DNA from: Nocardia paucivorans NBRC 100373
Lineage (GTDB): Bacteria > Actinomycetota > Actinomycetes > Mycobacteriales > Mycobacteriaceae
Assembly: GCF_000308675.1 (NCBI RefSeq)
Contig: NZ_BAGE01000046.1
Span: forward strand, 62,001 to 126,000
DNA: 64,000 nucleotides
Direction of reading: 5' to 3'
Both the position numbers and the translations under genes were made by a program. Each line of letters opens with the position of its first letter. Within the stretch, counting starts at the first letter, position 1. Shown here one piece after another: positions 37,025-45,464 of the stretch. The notes below the pieces were generated by a model. It was not told the DNA's origin. It did no database searches and saw only the letters and a program-made list of their open reading frames with translations.

Positions 37025-38179
37025 ATGGGCAGGAAACGGAGCGGGATCTCGGTGCGTGGCGTGCGGGAATGGTTGGAGGCCCCCGCGGCGTCGGTGGCCG
37101 ATCGCGGTGGCCGATTGAACGTGCTGCGCGGTGCGGTGGCTCGGGCCACCACCCCACTGTTGCCCGACGACTACCTGCATCTGGTGAATCCGCTGTGGTC
37201 GGCTCGGGAGCTGCGCGGCCGTGTGGTGGACGTGCGCAAGGAGACCGCCGACTCGGCCACCCTGGTGATCAAACCGGGCTGGGGTTTCGACTTCCGCTAT
37301 CAGCCGGGCCAGTACATCGGCATCGGTGTCCTGGTCGACGGACGCTGGCACTGGCGCTCGTACTCGCTGACCTGTCCCCCGGACTGGACCGACGAACGCT
37401 ACGGCAAGAAGGTCATCTCCATAGCGGTCAAGGCGATGCCGGAGGGTTTTCTGTCCAGCCACCTGGTCAACGGGGTGCGCCCCGGGACCGTCGTGCGGCT
37501 GGCCGCGCCCCAGGGCGGGTTCGTCCTGCCGTCCCCGCCGCCGCCCAAGGTGCTGTTCCTCACCGCAGGCTCCGGGATCACACCGGTCATGTCGATGCTG
37601 CGGGCCATGGACCGGCGCGATACCGTCACCGATGTGGTGCACATTCATTCCGCACGCACCGCCGACGATGTGATGTTCGGCGCGGAGCTGAGCGATCTGC
37701 ACGAGCGCCATCCGAGTTTCGTCTCGCACATCCATCTCACCGCCGAGCACGGCAAGTTCCGGCTTGCCGAACTGGACGAGCGCTACCCCGATTGGCGAGA
37801 ACGCCAGACCTGGGCCTGCGGCCCGCTGGGCATGCTCGACGAGATCGAAAAGCACTGGCGCGACGCCGGAATCGGTAGCCGGTTGCATGTGGAGCGGTTC
37901 GAGCTGGAGCGCTCGGAGATCGGCGAGGGAGGCACGGTCACCTTCGCCAAAACCGGTCGCAGCACTACCGTCGACGGCGCCACGAGTCTGCTGGAGGCCG
38001 GCGAGGCGGCCGGGGTGCAGATGCCGTTCGGTTGCCGAATGGGTATCTGCCAGACCTGCGTGGTGTCCATCACCGCCGGGCACGCCCGAGATCTGCGCAA
38101 CGGCACCGAACGCCGGGAAGGCGAAAAAGTGCAGACCTGCGTCTCGGCGGCGGCAGGTGATTGCACATTGGACGTGTGA
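37025..38179 (+). CDS. Ferredoxin-NAD(P)H reductase partner of acyl desaturase
   Basis: 384 aa, Rv3230c type. An N-terminal extension (about 60 aa) precedes an FAD domain (YQPGQYIGIGV, WRSYSLTCPP near 115-125), an NAD(P) domain (LFLTAGSGITPVMSMLRAM; TWACGPLGML) and a C-terminal plant-type 2Fe-2S domain (FGCRMGICQTCVVS with a fourth Cys in VQTCVSAA). It should pass electrons from NADPH to the non-haem diiron desaturase encoded next. The gap to that gene is 187 bases, so co-transcription is possible but an internal promoter may exist. Confidence 0.93.
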   Translation: MGRKRSGISVRGVREWLEAPAASVADRGGRLNVLRGAVARATTPLLPDDYLHLVNPLWSARELRGRVVDVRKETADSATLVIKPGWGFDFRYQPGQYIGIGVLVDGRWHWRSYSLTCPPDWTDERYGKKVISIAVKAMPEGFLSSHLVNGVRPGTVVRLAAPQGGFVLPSPPPPKVLFLTAGSGITPVMSMLRAMDRRDTVTDVVHIHSARTADDVMFGAELSDLHERHPSFVSHIHLTAEHGKFRLAELDERYPDWRERQTWACGPLGMLDEIEKHWRDAGIGSRLHVERFELERSEIGEGGTVTFAKTGRSTTVDGATSLLEAGEAAGVQMPFGCRMGICQTCVVSITAGHARDLRNGTERREGEKVQTCVSAAAGDCTLDV

Positions 38180-38221
38180 CAACACTCGACGGCCACCCAC
38201 CCGACACGTTTGACCGGTAGG

Positions 38222-38238
38222 CTCGGAGGTAATCCGAG
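38222..38238. promoter_or_regulatory. Small palindrome in the reductase-desaturase gap
   Basis: CTCGGA/TCCGAG arms around a 5-base centre, 128 bases before the first desaturase start. Could be an operator or a weak attenuator; no second copy was noticed. Confidence 0.35.
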
Positions 38239-38366
38239 AGCAGCTCGCGGGATCGTACCGGATGCCGGAGCCTGCCGCTATCCGGGCCGACGGGCCTCGT
38301 ACCGATTCGGATCCTCCTGAGTCCCGTATTCCGCACAGATGCATTCCGCCGACAGAAGGGACGCCG

Positions 38367-39770
38367 GTGGCCATCACCGATATCAGAGCGTTCGCTCACC
38401 TCACCGATGCCGATGTCGAGACGCTGGGTCGGGAGCTCGATGCCATCCGCCGCTCGGTGGAGACATCACTGGGAGAGCGCGACGCGCGCTATATCCGACG
38501 TACCATCGCCGCGCAGCGCGGTCTCGAACTGGCCGGGCGGGCGATTCTGTTCGGCAGCCGCAAACGGTGGGCCTGGTTGACCGGGACAGCGCTGCTGTCG
38601 GTCGCCAAGATCATCGAGAACATGGAGCTCGGGCACAATATCAGCCACGGCCAGTGGGACTGGATGAACGACCCGGAAATCCACTCCAGCACCTGGGAGT
38701 GGGATATGACCGGCCCCTCGACGCAGTGGCGGCGAGCGCACAACTATTCCCACCACACCTACACCAATGTGCTGGGCAAGGACGAGGACCTCGGGTTCGG
38801 CATCCTGCGCATGACCCGGGACGAGCGGTGGCGGCCCGTGCACCTGCTGCAACCGGCGGCGAATTTGATTCTGGCGGCAACCTTCGAGTGGGGTATCGCG
38901 CTCCACGACTGGAGCATCGAGAAGCAGCTCGCCGGTGTCCCGCCGTGGCAGATCGGTTCGGAGCCGAACAAACAGTTCGCCCGTAAGGTCGGCCGCCAGG
39001 TGGCCAAGGATTTCCTGATCTACCCGGCGCTCACCGGACGAGCGTTCAAGTCCACCCTGAAGGCCAACGCCACCGCGAATCTGATCCGCAATCTCTGGGC
39101 CTATGCGGTGATCTTCTGCGGACACTTTCCCGACGGGGCCGAGAAGTTCACCATCGAACAGCTCGAGGACGAAACCCAGGGTGAGTGGTACCTGCGGCAG
39201 ATGCTGGGCAGCGCCAATTTCGAGGCCGGTCCCGGTATGGCCTTCATGAGTGGCAATCTCTGCTACCAGATCGAACATCATCTGTTTCCCGATCTGCCCA
39301 GCAATCGGTACCCGGAGATTGCCGCACGGGTGCGGGAACTGTGCGATAAATACGATCTGCCCTACACCACCGGTTCACTGGGCCGGCAATATCTACTCGC
39401 CTTCCGCACCATCCACAAGCTCGCCCTGCCCGACCGGTTTCTGCGTCGCACCGCCGACGACGCCCCGGAGACCTCGTCGGAACGCAAATTCGCCTCTCTC
39501 GCGGAATGGGCCGGTTCGGACCAGCGCCCCTGGGGCGTAGACCCGGAGACCGGACAACGCCGCGGACTGCGCTCGGCCCTGCACGAGGCGAAGATCGTGC
39601 TGGGGGACAAGGCCCGCCAGGAGAAAAAGCATTTGCGCGAGGCCAAACAGGCTCTGAAAGAGAAGGCTCGACTGGAAAAGGAACTGCGCAAACTTCGGCG
39701 CCGCCGCCGTGCCGAGGCGATTTCGTTCACCGCCGGCCATATCGGTCCGGATCCGATGGTGTCGCGCTGA
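38367..39770 (+). CDS. Membrane fatty-acyl-CoA desaturase, DesA3-like (copy 1)
   Basis: 467 aa from GTG 38367 with AGAAGGG upstream; the paralogue downstream starts at the same residue. Membrane diiron desaturase with three histidine boxes: GHNISHGQWDW (near 88-98), HNYSHH (near 124) and QIEHHLFPDLPSNRYPEIA (near 302). In M. tuberculosis DesA3 with its reductase converts stearoyl-CoA to oleoyl-CoA. After about residue 395 there is a charged K/R/E-rich, probably helical extension of 50 residues that is longer than in the paralogue and may bind the reductase or membrane. Confidence 0.93.
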   Translation: MAITDIRAFAHLTDADVETLGRELDAIRRSVETSLGERDARYIRRTIAAQRGLELAGRAILFGSRKRWAWLTGTALLSVAKIIENMELGHNISHGQWDWMNDPEIHSSTWEWDMTGPSTQWRRAHNYSHHTYTNVLGKDEDLGFGILRMTRDERWRPVHLLQPAANLILAATFEWGIALHDWSIEKQLAGVPPWQIGSEPNKQFARKVGRQVAKDFLIYPALTGRAFKSTLKANATANLIRNLWAYAVIFCGHFPDGAEKFTIEQLEDETQGEWYLRQMLGSANFEAGPGMAFMSGNLCYQIEHHLFPDLPSNRYPEIAARVRELCDKYDLPYTTGSLGRQYLLAFRTIHKLALPDRFLRRTADDAPETSSERKFASLAEWAGSDQRPWGVDPETGQRRGLRSALHEAKIVLGDKARQEKKHLREAKQALKEKARLEKELRKLRRRRRAEAISFTAGHIGPDPMVSR

Positions 39771-39862
39771 CGGAGAACCATCCGATATCGCGGCCGATCG
39801 ATATCACCCCATACCCCGCTTCACAATAGGGCATAGGACACATTTTCCGGCCGCGTTCCGGC

Positions 39863-39883
39863 AACCTACGGTGACGTAACTTA
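39863..39883 (+). promoter_or_regulatory. Regulatory motif upstream of second desaturase, copy 2
   Basis: Second copy of the 21-base motif at 36954-36974, ending 16 bases before the ATG. It overlaps the 11-base palindrome CGTAACTTACG (39875-39885), and flanking CCTAC/GTAGG arms extend the symmetry, which is operator-like. Its closeness to the start suggests repression. Confidence 0.62.
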
Positions 39884-39899
39884 CGGTAGGGTAGCCCCC

Positions 39900-41165
39900 A
39901 TGGCGATCTCGGATATCAAGGAATACGCGCATCTCACCGCGGCAGATGTGGAAGCCCTCGGTGCGGAGTTCGACGCGATCCGTCGGGAGATCGAGTCCTC
40001 ACGCGGCGAGCGGGACGCCCGCTACATCCGCGCCGTGATCCGTTTGCAACGCGCCCTGGAAATCGGTGGTCGTGCCGTGCTTTTCGCCAGTTTCGCGCCC
40101 CCGGCCTGGTTTGCCGGCGTGGCCCTGCTGAGCACTGCCAAGATCATCGAGAACATGGAGATCGGGCACAATGTGATGCACGGGCAATGGGACTGGATGA
40201 ACGACCCGGAAATCCACTCCAGTCACTGGGAATGGGACAATGCCGGCCCGTCCAAGCATTGGAAGCACACTCACAACTACTTGCACCACAAGTACACCAA
40301 TGTGCTCGGCATGGACGACGATATCGGCTACGGGCTGCTGCGGGTGACCCGCGACCAGCGTTGGAAGCCGTTCAATCTGGGCAATCCGCTCTACAACCTG
40401 ATCCTGCAATCGCTGTTCGAATACGGCGTGGCGATCCAGCATCTGGAATTGGGCAAACTCTTCGCGGGCCGGTACAAGCCGGGCACCCCGGAACGTGCCG
40501 AGTTCGAGCGCAAACGCGACGAGGTATTGGCCAAGATCAAGAAGCAGGCGCTCAAGGACTACGTACTCTTCCCGCTGCTCACCGGCCCCGCGTTCTTCCA
40601 CACCCTGACCGCGAATCTCACGGCGAACATCATCCGAAACGTTTGGTCCAATGCCGTGATCTTCTGCGGTCACTTCCCGGACGGCGCCGAGAAATTCACC
40701 AAGGCCGATATCGATAACGAGACCCAGGCGGAGTGGTATCTGCGGCAGATGCTGGGCAGCGCCAATATCTCCGGGGGACGGCTCATGCACTTCATGACCG
40801 GTAACCTCAGCCACCAGATCGAACACCATCTGTTCCCCGATCTGCCGAGCAACCGATACGCCGAGATCGCGGTGAAGGTGCGCGCGCTGTGCGATAAATA
40901 CGATCTGCCCTACACCACCGGTTCGCTGCCGGTGCAGTACTTCAAGGCGTGGCGGACAATCCTGAAACTGTCCCTCCCGAACAAGTACCTGCGCGCCACC
41001 GCCGATGACGCCCCGGAGACCGCCTCCGAACGCAGGTTCGGAGGCAAGACGACCGCCGCCGTGGACCCGGTCACCGGACGCCGCCGCGGACTGCGCACCG
41101 CCTTGGCCGAACGCCGCCGTCGGTTCGCCCGGCGGACCCGGGCCGCCTTGGCAGGCGCTGTCTGA
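39900..41165 (+). CDS. Membrane fatty-acyl-CoA desaturase, DesA3-like (copy 2)
   Basis: 421 aa. Paralogue of the preceding gene with the same boxes: GHNVMHGQWDW, HNYLHH and QIEHHLFPDLPSNRYAEIA. Main differences are a 14-residue insertion after LGKLFAGRYKPG (about residue 190) and a shorter C-terminal extension ending in RRRRFARRTRAALAGAV. The two genes appear to be an old tandem duplication. A poor ribosome site precedes ATG 39900, but the palindromic motif just upstream suggests its own promoter. Substrate chain length or position may differ from copy 1. Confidence 0.93.
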   Translation: MAISDIKEYAHLTAADVEALGAEFDAIRREIESSRGERDARYIRAVIRLQRALEIGGRAVLFASFAPPAWFAGVALLSTAKIIENMEIGHNVMHGQWDWMNDPEIHSSHWEWDNAGPSKHWKHTHNYLHHKYTNVLGMDDDIGYGLLRVTRDQRWKPFNLGNPLYNLILQSLFEYGVAIQHLELGKLFAGRYKPGTPERAEFERKRDEVLAKIKKQALKDYVLFPLLTGPAFFHTLTANLTANIIRNVWSNAVIFCGHFPDGAEKFTKADIDNETQAEWYLRQMLGSANISGGRLMHFMTGNLSHQIEHHLFPDLPSNRYAEIAVKVRALCDKYDLPYTTGSLPVQYFKAWRTILKLSLPNKYLRATADDAPETASERRFGGKTTAAVDPVTGRRRGLRTALAERRRRFARRTRAALAGAV

Positions 41166-41283
41166 CAGCGACACGGATCGGTGCTCGTCCGGCGGGGCGG
41201 GCACCGTTCGGTCACGGACCGGCGGAGAGCTGTCCGTGACCGACGGGTCACATGGTTCACTGACAGCTGTGTGTGCCCCGGAA

Positions 41284-41904
41284 ATGAGCGTCTACGAAGC
41301 GATCCGAACCCGCCGGGACGTACGGGCTGAATTCAGCGGACAGCTCGTCGACGACACCGTGCTCCTGCGCATTCTGACGGCCGCGCACCGGGCACCGAGT
41401 GTCGGGAACTCACAACCGTGGGATTTCGTCGTGGTGCGCGATCCGCGGACACTGCGGACCTTCGCGAAACACGTGGCGGACAAACGACGCGAATTCGCCG
41501 ACTCGCTGCCACCGGACCGGGCCGCCGCATTCGATCCGATCAAGATCGAAGGTATCGAGGAGAGCGGCACCGGCATCGTCGTCACCCATGACGACTCCCG
41601 TGGCGGCCCACATGTGCTCGGCCGGGCCTCGATTCCCGAAACCGGGCTCTACTCCACGATTCTCGCGATCCAGAATCTCTGGCTGGCCGCCACCGCGGAG
41701 GGCATCGGCGTCGGCTGGGTGTCGTTCTATGATCCGCCGGTGCTGTCCGAGTTGGTCGGCCTACCGGCCCATATCCGCCCCGTGGCGTGGCTGTGTGTGG
41801 GGCCCGTGACGGAGTTCCAACAGGTTCCCGACCTGGAGCGGTTCGGCTGGCGGAATCGGCGACCGGTCGACGAGGCGGTGCACTACGAGGTCTACCGCGG
41901 TTGA
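41284..41904 (+). CDS. Nitroreductase-fold protein, BluB-like (DMB synthase)
   Basis: 206 aa from ATG 41284; the ribosome site is weak and GTG 41269 is an alternative. VYEAIRTRRDVRAEF, APSVGNSQPWDFVVV (FMN site), and GLYSTILAIQNLWLAATAEG followed by IGVGWVSFYDP are typical of BluB, which fragments FMNH2 with oxygen to 5,6-dimethylbenzimidazole, the lower ligand of cobalamin. The homologue in M. tuberculosis is Rv0306. No other cobalamin gene or B12 riboswitch was seen nearby. A general nitroreductase is the alternative. Confidence 0.82.
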   Translation: MSVYEAIRTRRDVRAEFSGQLVDDTVLLRILTAAHRAPSVGNSQPWDFVVVRDPRTLRTFAKHVADKRREFADSLPPDRAAAFDPIKIEGIEESGTGIVVTHDDSRGGPHVLGRASIPETGLYSTILAIQNLWLAATAEGIGVGWVSFYDPPVLSELVGLPAHIRPVAWLCVGPVTEFQQVPDLERFGWRNRRPVDEAVHYEVYRG

Positions 41905-41946
41905 TACCGCCGAACGGCGCCGAAGGACCCACCGGCCCCATAACCA

Positions 41947-41986
41947 CCCATGCCGGCCGGCGCATACACGCGCCGGCCGGCATGGG
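41947..41986. terminator. Bidirectional terminator between bluB-like gene and hpf
   Basis: Perfect 17-bp stem (CCCATGCCGGCCGGCGC and its complement) with a 6-base loop, between two convergent genes and 8 bases from the hpf stop. Confidence 0.88.
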
Positions 41987-41994
41987 GTAACGGA

Positions 41995-42705
41995 TCAGGC
42001 CAGTCTGATCAATCCGTAATCGAAAGCGTGACGTCGATACACCACCGACGGCCTATCCGTTTCCTTGTCCTGGAACAGGAAGAAATCATGGCCGACGAGC
42101 TCCATCTGATACAACGCATCGTCCACGGTCATCGGCGTCGCCGGGTGAACCTTGGTGCGCACGATATGACCGGGACCTTCGTACTCCTCATAGGAGGAGG
42201 TCTCCTGACGTGAGTGATCGTGGGCTTCACCGCCCTGATCGGGCAGAATCTCGTCGACCAGTTCGGCCGTGGCCTCGGCGACCGAGACCGGGGTCTTCTC
42301 CCCGTAGTGCACCCGGCGCCGATCCTTGGTTCGACGCAGCCTGCTCTCCAGTTTGTCGGTCACCGCTTCGAAGGCGGCATAGAAACTGTCCGCACAGGCC
42401 TCGGCCCGGACCACCGGTCCCTTTCCTCGGGCCGTGATCTCCACTCGCTGACAGTTCTTGCGTTGTCGACGATTCCGTTCATGGAACAGCTCGACGTCGA
42501 ACAAGAAGATCGAAGGATCGAAGCGCTCCAATCGTGACAATTTATCCGAAACATAGACTCGGAAATGGTCGGGCACCTCGACGTTACGGCCCTTGACCAC
42601 AATATCCGCGCGGGTCCGACGGGGCCGTTCCGTGGCTTGTTCGAGCTGGTCGTCCAGCTGCGTGGTGTCTGCCTTACGCACTGAAGGTCGTGAAGAAATC
42701 GTCAC
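41995..42705 (-). CDS. hpf: Ribosome hibernation-promoting factor, long form
   Basis: 236 aa from GTG 42705 with GGAGG 6 bases upstream, giving TISSRPSVRKADTTQ. The N-terminal S30AE domain (IVVKGRNVEVPDHFRVYV...KLSRLERFD, ADSFYAAFEAVTDKLESRLRR) binds the decoding region of the 30S subunit; after a linker, the C-terminal dimerisation domain reads IVRTKVHPATPMTVDDALYQ and GHDFFLFQDKETDRPSVVYR. It stabilises ribosomes in stationary phase. It matches Rv3241c in its position between secA1 and the ComF-like gene. Confidence 0.95.
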   Translation of the reverse strand: MTISSRPSVRKADTTQLDDQLEQATERPRRTRADIVVKGRNVEVPDHFRVYVSDKLSRLERFDPSIFLFDVELFHERNRRQRKNCQRVEITARGKGPVVRAEACADSFYAAFEAVTDKLESRLRRTKDRRRVHYGEKTPVSVAEATAELVDEILPDQGGEAHDHSRQETSSYEEYEGPGHIVRTKVHPATPMTVDDALYQMELVGHDFFLFQDKETDRPSVVYRRHAFDYGLIRLA

Positions 42706-42897
42706 GCGTACCTCCTGGATCTGGCCGCACCCAAAACGCGTGCGGCGGGATTGATCGGTACCGGCCAAACGGCTGCATTCGAGAGCCGGCCGGCACTAGT
42801 TGTCCAGGCCCACCTCCAAACTCCCGGTCCGGGTGTGTGTCCGCGACGCTAGTACGCCGAACGGCGCTTCGCCACCGTTCACGCAAATTTTCCGAAG

Positions 42898-43545
42898 TCA
42901 AGTCGCACAGGACACCAGTACGCCATCGACATGGGTTCCGACACGCGACAGGGCATGTATCGAAACGGCGGCGGTGGTCCCGGTCGTCAGAACATCGTCA
43001 ACCAATACGACCTGGGCATATGTCGGTATATGCGGCATCGGAACAGCGGTGATCCGCCCCCGTAGATTCTGGCAGCGTCGCTGCGCGGACAATCCCGCCG
43101 AATCACGGACCCCCCACCACAATCGCAGACCGGGCGCCACCTGGCAACCGCTCAGCCAATGCGGCTCCAACCGCCGCGCTGCCACTCGCGTCATCCGCAG
43201 CACCGGGTCGCCACCGCGCCGCCGTGCCGCCGCCGAACGGGTGGGAGCCGGGATCAGCACCAGCGGACGGTCGGGTACACACAGCCGGGCCAAGCCGTTC
43301 GCCAGCGCCGCACCGAGTGGATCGGCCAGATCCCGGCGCCCACGTTCCTTGGCCGACAACACCGCCTGTCGAGCCGGGCCACGATAGCGCCCCAACGCCC
43401 AGCACGGAACCCCCGGATCGATCCGCGGCCACACCCGCAGCGGCGGACCCGCCAGACTCGCCGCGCACTCACCACACCATCCGGTTCCGGAACGTCCGCA
43501 GCCGGCACAGAGCACCGGCAGCACCAGATCGAGTAATGTCCGCAT
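42898..43545 (-). CDS. ComF-family phosphoribosyltransferase-like protein
   Basis: 215 aa from ATG 43545 (MRTLLDLVLPVLCAGCG). An N-terminal zinc-ribbon-like pair CAGCGRSGTGWCGEC is followed by LGRYRGPARQAVLSAKERGR and a type I PRTase fold with PRPP loop VVLVDDVLTTGTTA near 185. The family includes competence protein ComFC, but the role in actinobacteria is unknown. It equals Rv3242c in gene order. Confidence 0.9.
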   Translation of the reverse strand: MRTLLDLVLPVLCAGCGRSGTGWCGECAASLAGPPLRVWPRIDPGVPCWALGRYRGPARQAVLSAKERGRRDLADPLGAALANGLARLCVPDRPLVLIPAPTRSAAARRRGGDPVLRMTRVAARRLEPHWLSGCQVAPGLRLWWGVRDSAGLSAQRRCQNLRGRITAVPMPHIPTYAQVVLVDDVLTTGTTAAVSIHALSRVGTHVDGVLVSCAT

Positions 43546-43646
43546 CGCCCGAGTGTGCCCGCCCGCACCGACACGACCGTCCCGCACCGCTGAACGGAAC
43601 CGGTGAAACGGTGGGCCGGGACCCGGGTGAGCGAGCCGGGCGCGAC

Positions 43647-45464
43647 TCAGCCGGGCAGCACCGGCACCGCGTCCTCGCCCAGCCCCGGCACCTCACGCCA
43701 GTACGGCTCACCACCATCCGGCGAAGTCGTATATTCCAGTACCGCACGGGAATCGGCGACATACTGGTGGTCCGGTGACGCGGCGACCACCCGCACCGGC
43801 GGAGTCAGATTACGACCGGTCAGTGACGACATCGAGGAGCCGTCGATCTTGACCGTCCGCACCGGATCGACATTGCCCTCGGCGGCGATGATCAGGGTGT
43901 CGTCGCTGAACCAGTCCACCGAGACCGCCGGAGAACTCAACTCCACCGCCACCTGAAGCGGTGCGGTCAATACGTATTCACTGTCCGATCGGCGCGACGC
44001 GACCGCCACATACACCTTGCCGTCGGCGATCACCGCCACCCGCGCACCGTGGCGGGAGACCTGCAGATCGGTGATGGGTCCCCGAAGCTCTTCCCCGGAG
44101 ACACCCGTGGTCGACAATTCGGCGACATCCACATCCTGTACCGAAACATTCCCGGTGCTGCGATCGGTGATGGCTCGGATCACCCGCTGCCCGTCGACCA
44201 CCGCCCAGGCGGCGGTTCCGTCGCTCGTCCACGAGGGGGTGCCGATGCTGTTGCCCTCGGCGACCGGGAAGGCGTTACCGCCGTAGCTGCCGACCATCAG
44301 GACACGCTGCGGTTCCGGTGGCGGCCGGCCCGTGTCGGCGACGCCGGCGACCAGCTGGCCGTCCGGGGACAGCGCCACCGATTGCAGGTTGCGCACCGAA
44401 CCGAAATAACCCGGGGCCGGTTCGACACCCCGCTCGCCCATACGCACCAGAGTTCCGTCGCGCAATGCATGCAACCCGACCCGGTCGTCCGGTCGAGCCG
44501 TCCCACCGAACCCGCCGAGGTCCGCCACCGTCCACCCGTTGGCGAACCGCTCGACCAGTGGTTTCCCATCGGCCAACAGGACATAGGGGCCCAGCACGTC
44601 GGCGGCGGACAGGGTGAGGACGACCTGCGCGGCGAGCAGCTCCCGATCTCGTTCGGACAGTCCGCCCGCCCCGGTGAGATCGATCCGCACCCCGCCGACG
44701 CCGACTCCCACCCCGACCGAATCGCCATTGGCCTTGGTGATCGACCCGCGTAGAGCGACCGGCGACGCCAGGTAATTGCGCACGGCCGGTGCGAGATACG
44801 GTTTGGGCCCCTGGAGCAGCATGGTGAGCAGACGTTCGGCCAGCCGATCCTGCGGCGTGGCGATCCAGCGCAGATCCGGGACCACATCGCCGAGTGTGTC
44901 CTGCCGGATGAAGTACAGCACCTGACGCCGGTACGCCTGGGTGAAGGCGCTCGATTCCACCACCACCCCGTCGGGCAGTTCGTCGATCCGCCATTCCCCG
45001 TCGATCCGGGTCATCTCGATCTTGTTCTCGATTATGCCGTCGGTGGCGTGGTAGGAACCATCCGAGGACAGCTCACCGACCTTCCGCGCGCGCAGTACGT
45101 ATATCGCCTCGTTCTCATCCCGCGATTCGCGCAGGGTATCGACCTTCTCCACGATCACCGTGGAGGCCGAGTCGTCCCAGGTGGTCGCCGCGGCCTCGGT
45201 CATGTACTGGCGGGCGGCCACGTGCCGATCCGCTGGATCGGCACTGGCTCGCAGGAAATCCCGCAACAGCAGGTCGGGATCGCGTCCGGGCGTCGGCGGC
45301 GGGGGGCCTTCCGCGGCCGGTGCGGGGTTGATGGTGCCCAGGGCCTGCGGATCGGAGGATTCCGGCAGGCTGGCGCATCCGGCCGCGAGTACCACGGCCA
45401 CCATCGCGACGGCCGCCGTGCTCAGTAACCGAAACCATCTCGAATGCCTGGGGGGCAAGGTCAT
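43647..45464 (-). CDS. lpqB: Lipoprotein LpqB, MtrB-associated
   Basis: 605 aa. Lipoprotein signal: hydrophobic stretch AAVAMVAVVLAAGC with the lipobox Cys near 29. The mature protein has a GerMN-like N-terminal region (residues about 200-330) and a WD40/beta-propeller-like C-terminal half with repeated strands (VALSPDGQLVAGVAD, SVDWFSDDTLIIAAEG). In mycobacteria LpqB interacts with the extracellular part of MtrB and modulates MtrA phosphorylation. The ATG overlaps the mtrB stop (ATGA), supporting one operon mtrA-mtrB-lpqB. Confidence 0.95.
   Translation of the reverse strand: MTLPPRHSRWFRLLSTAAVAMVAVVLAAGCASLPESSDPQALGTINPAPAAEGPPPPTPGRDPDLLLRDFLRASADPADRHVAARQYMTEAAATTWDDSASTVIVEKVDTLRESRDENEAIYVLRARKVGELSSDGSYHATDGIIENKIEMTRIDGEWRIDELPDGVVVESSAFTQAYRRQVLYFIRQDTLGDVVPDLRWIATPQDRLAERLLTMLLQGPKPYLAPAVRNYLASPVALRGSITKANGDSVGVGVGVGGVRIDLTGAGGLSERDRELLAAQVVLTLSAADVLGPYVLLADGKPLVERFANGWTVADLGGFGGTARPDDRVGLHALRDGTLVRMGERGVEPAPGYFGSVRNLQSVALSPDGQLVAGVADTGRPPPEPQRVLMVGSYGGNAFPVAEGNSIGTPSWTSDGTAAWAVVDGQRVIRAITDRSTGNVSVQDVDVAELSTTGVSGEELRGPITDLQVSRHGARVAVIADGKVYVAVASRRSDSEYVLTAPLQVAVELSSPAVSVDWFSDDTLIIAAEGNVDPVRTVKIDGSSMSSLTGRNLTPPVRVVAASPDHQYVADSRAVLEYTTSPDGGEPYWREVPGLGEDAVPVLPG

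Noticed and set aside
41166..41283. Cobalamin riboswitch before the BluB-like gene
   Set aside because: The gap is short and no B12-box sequence was seen.
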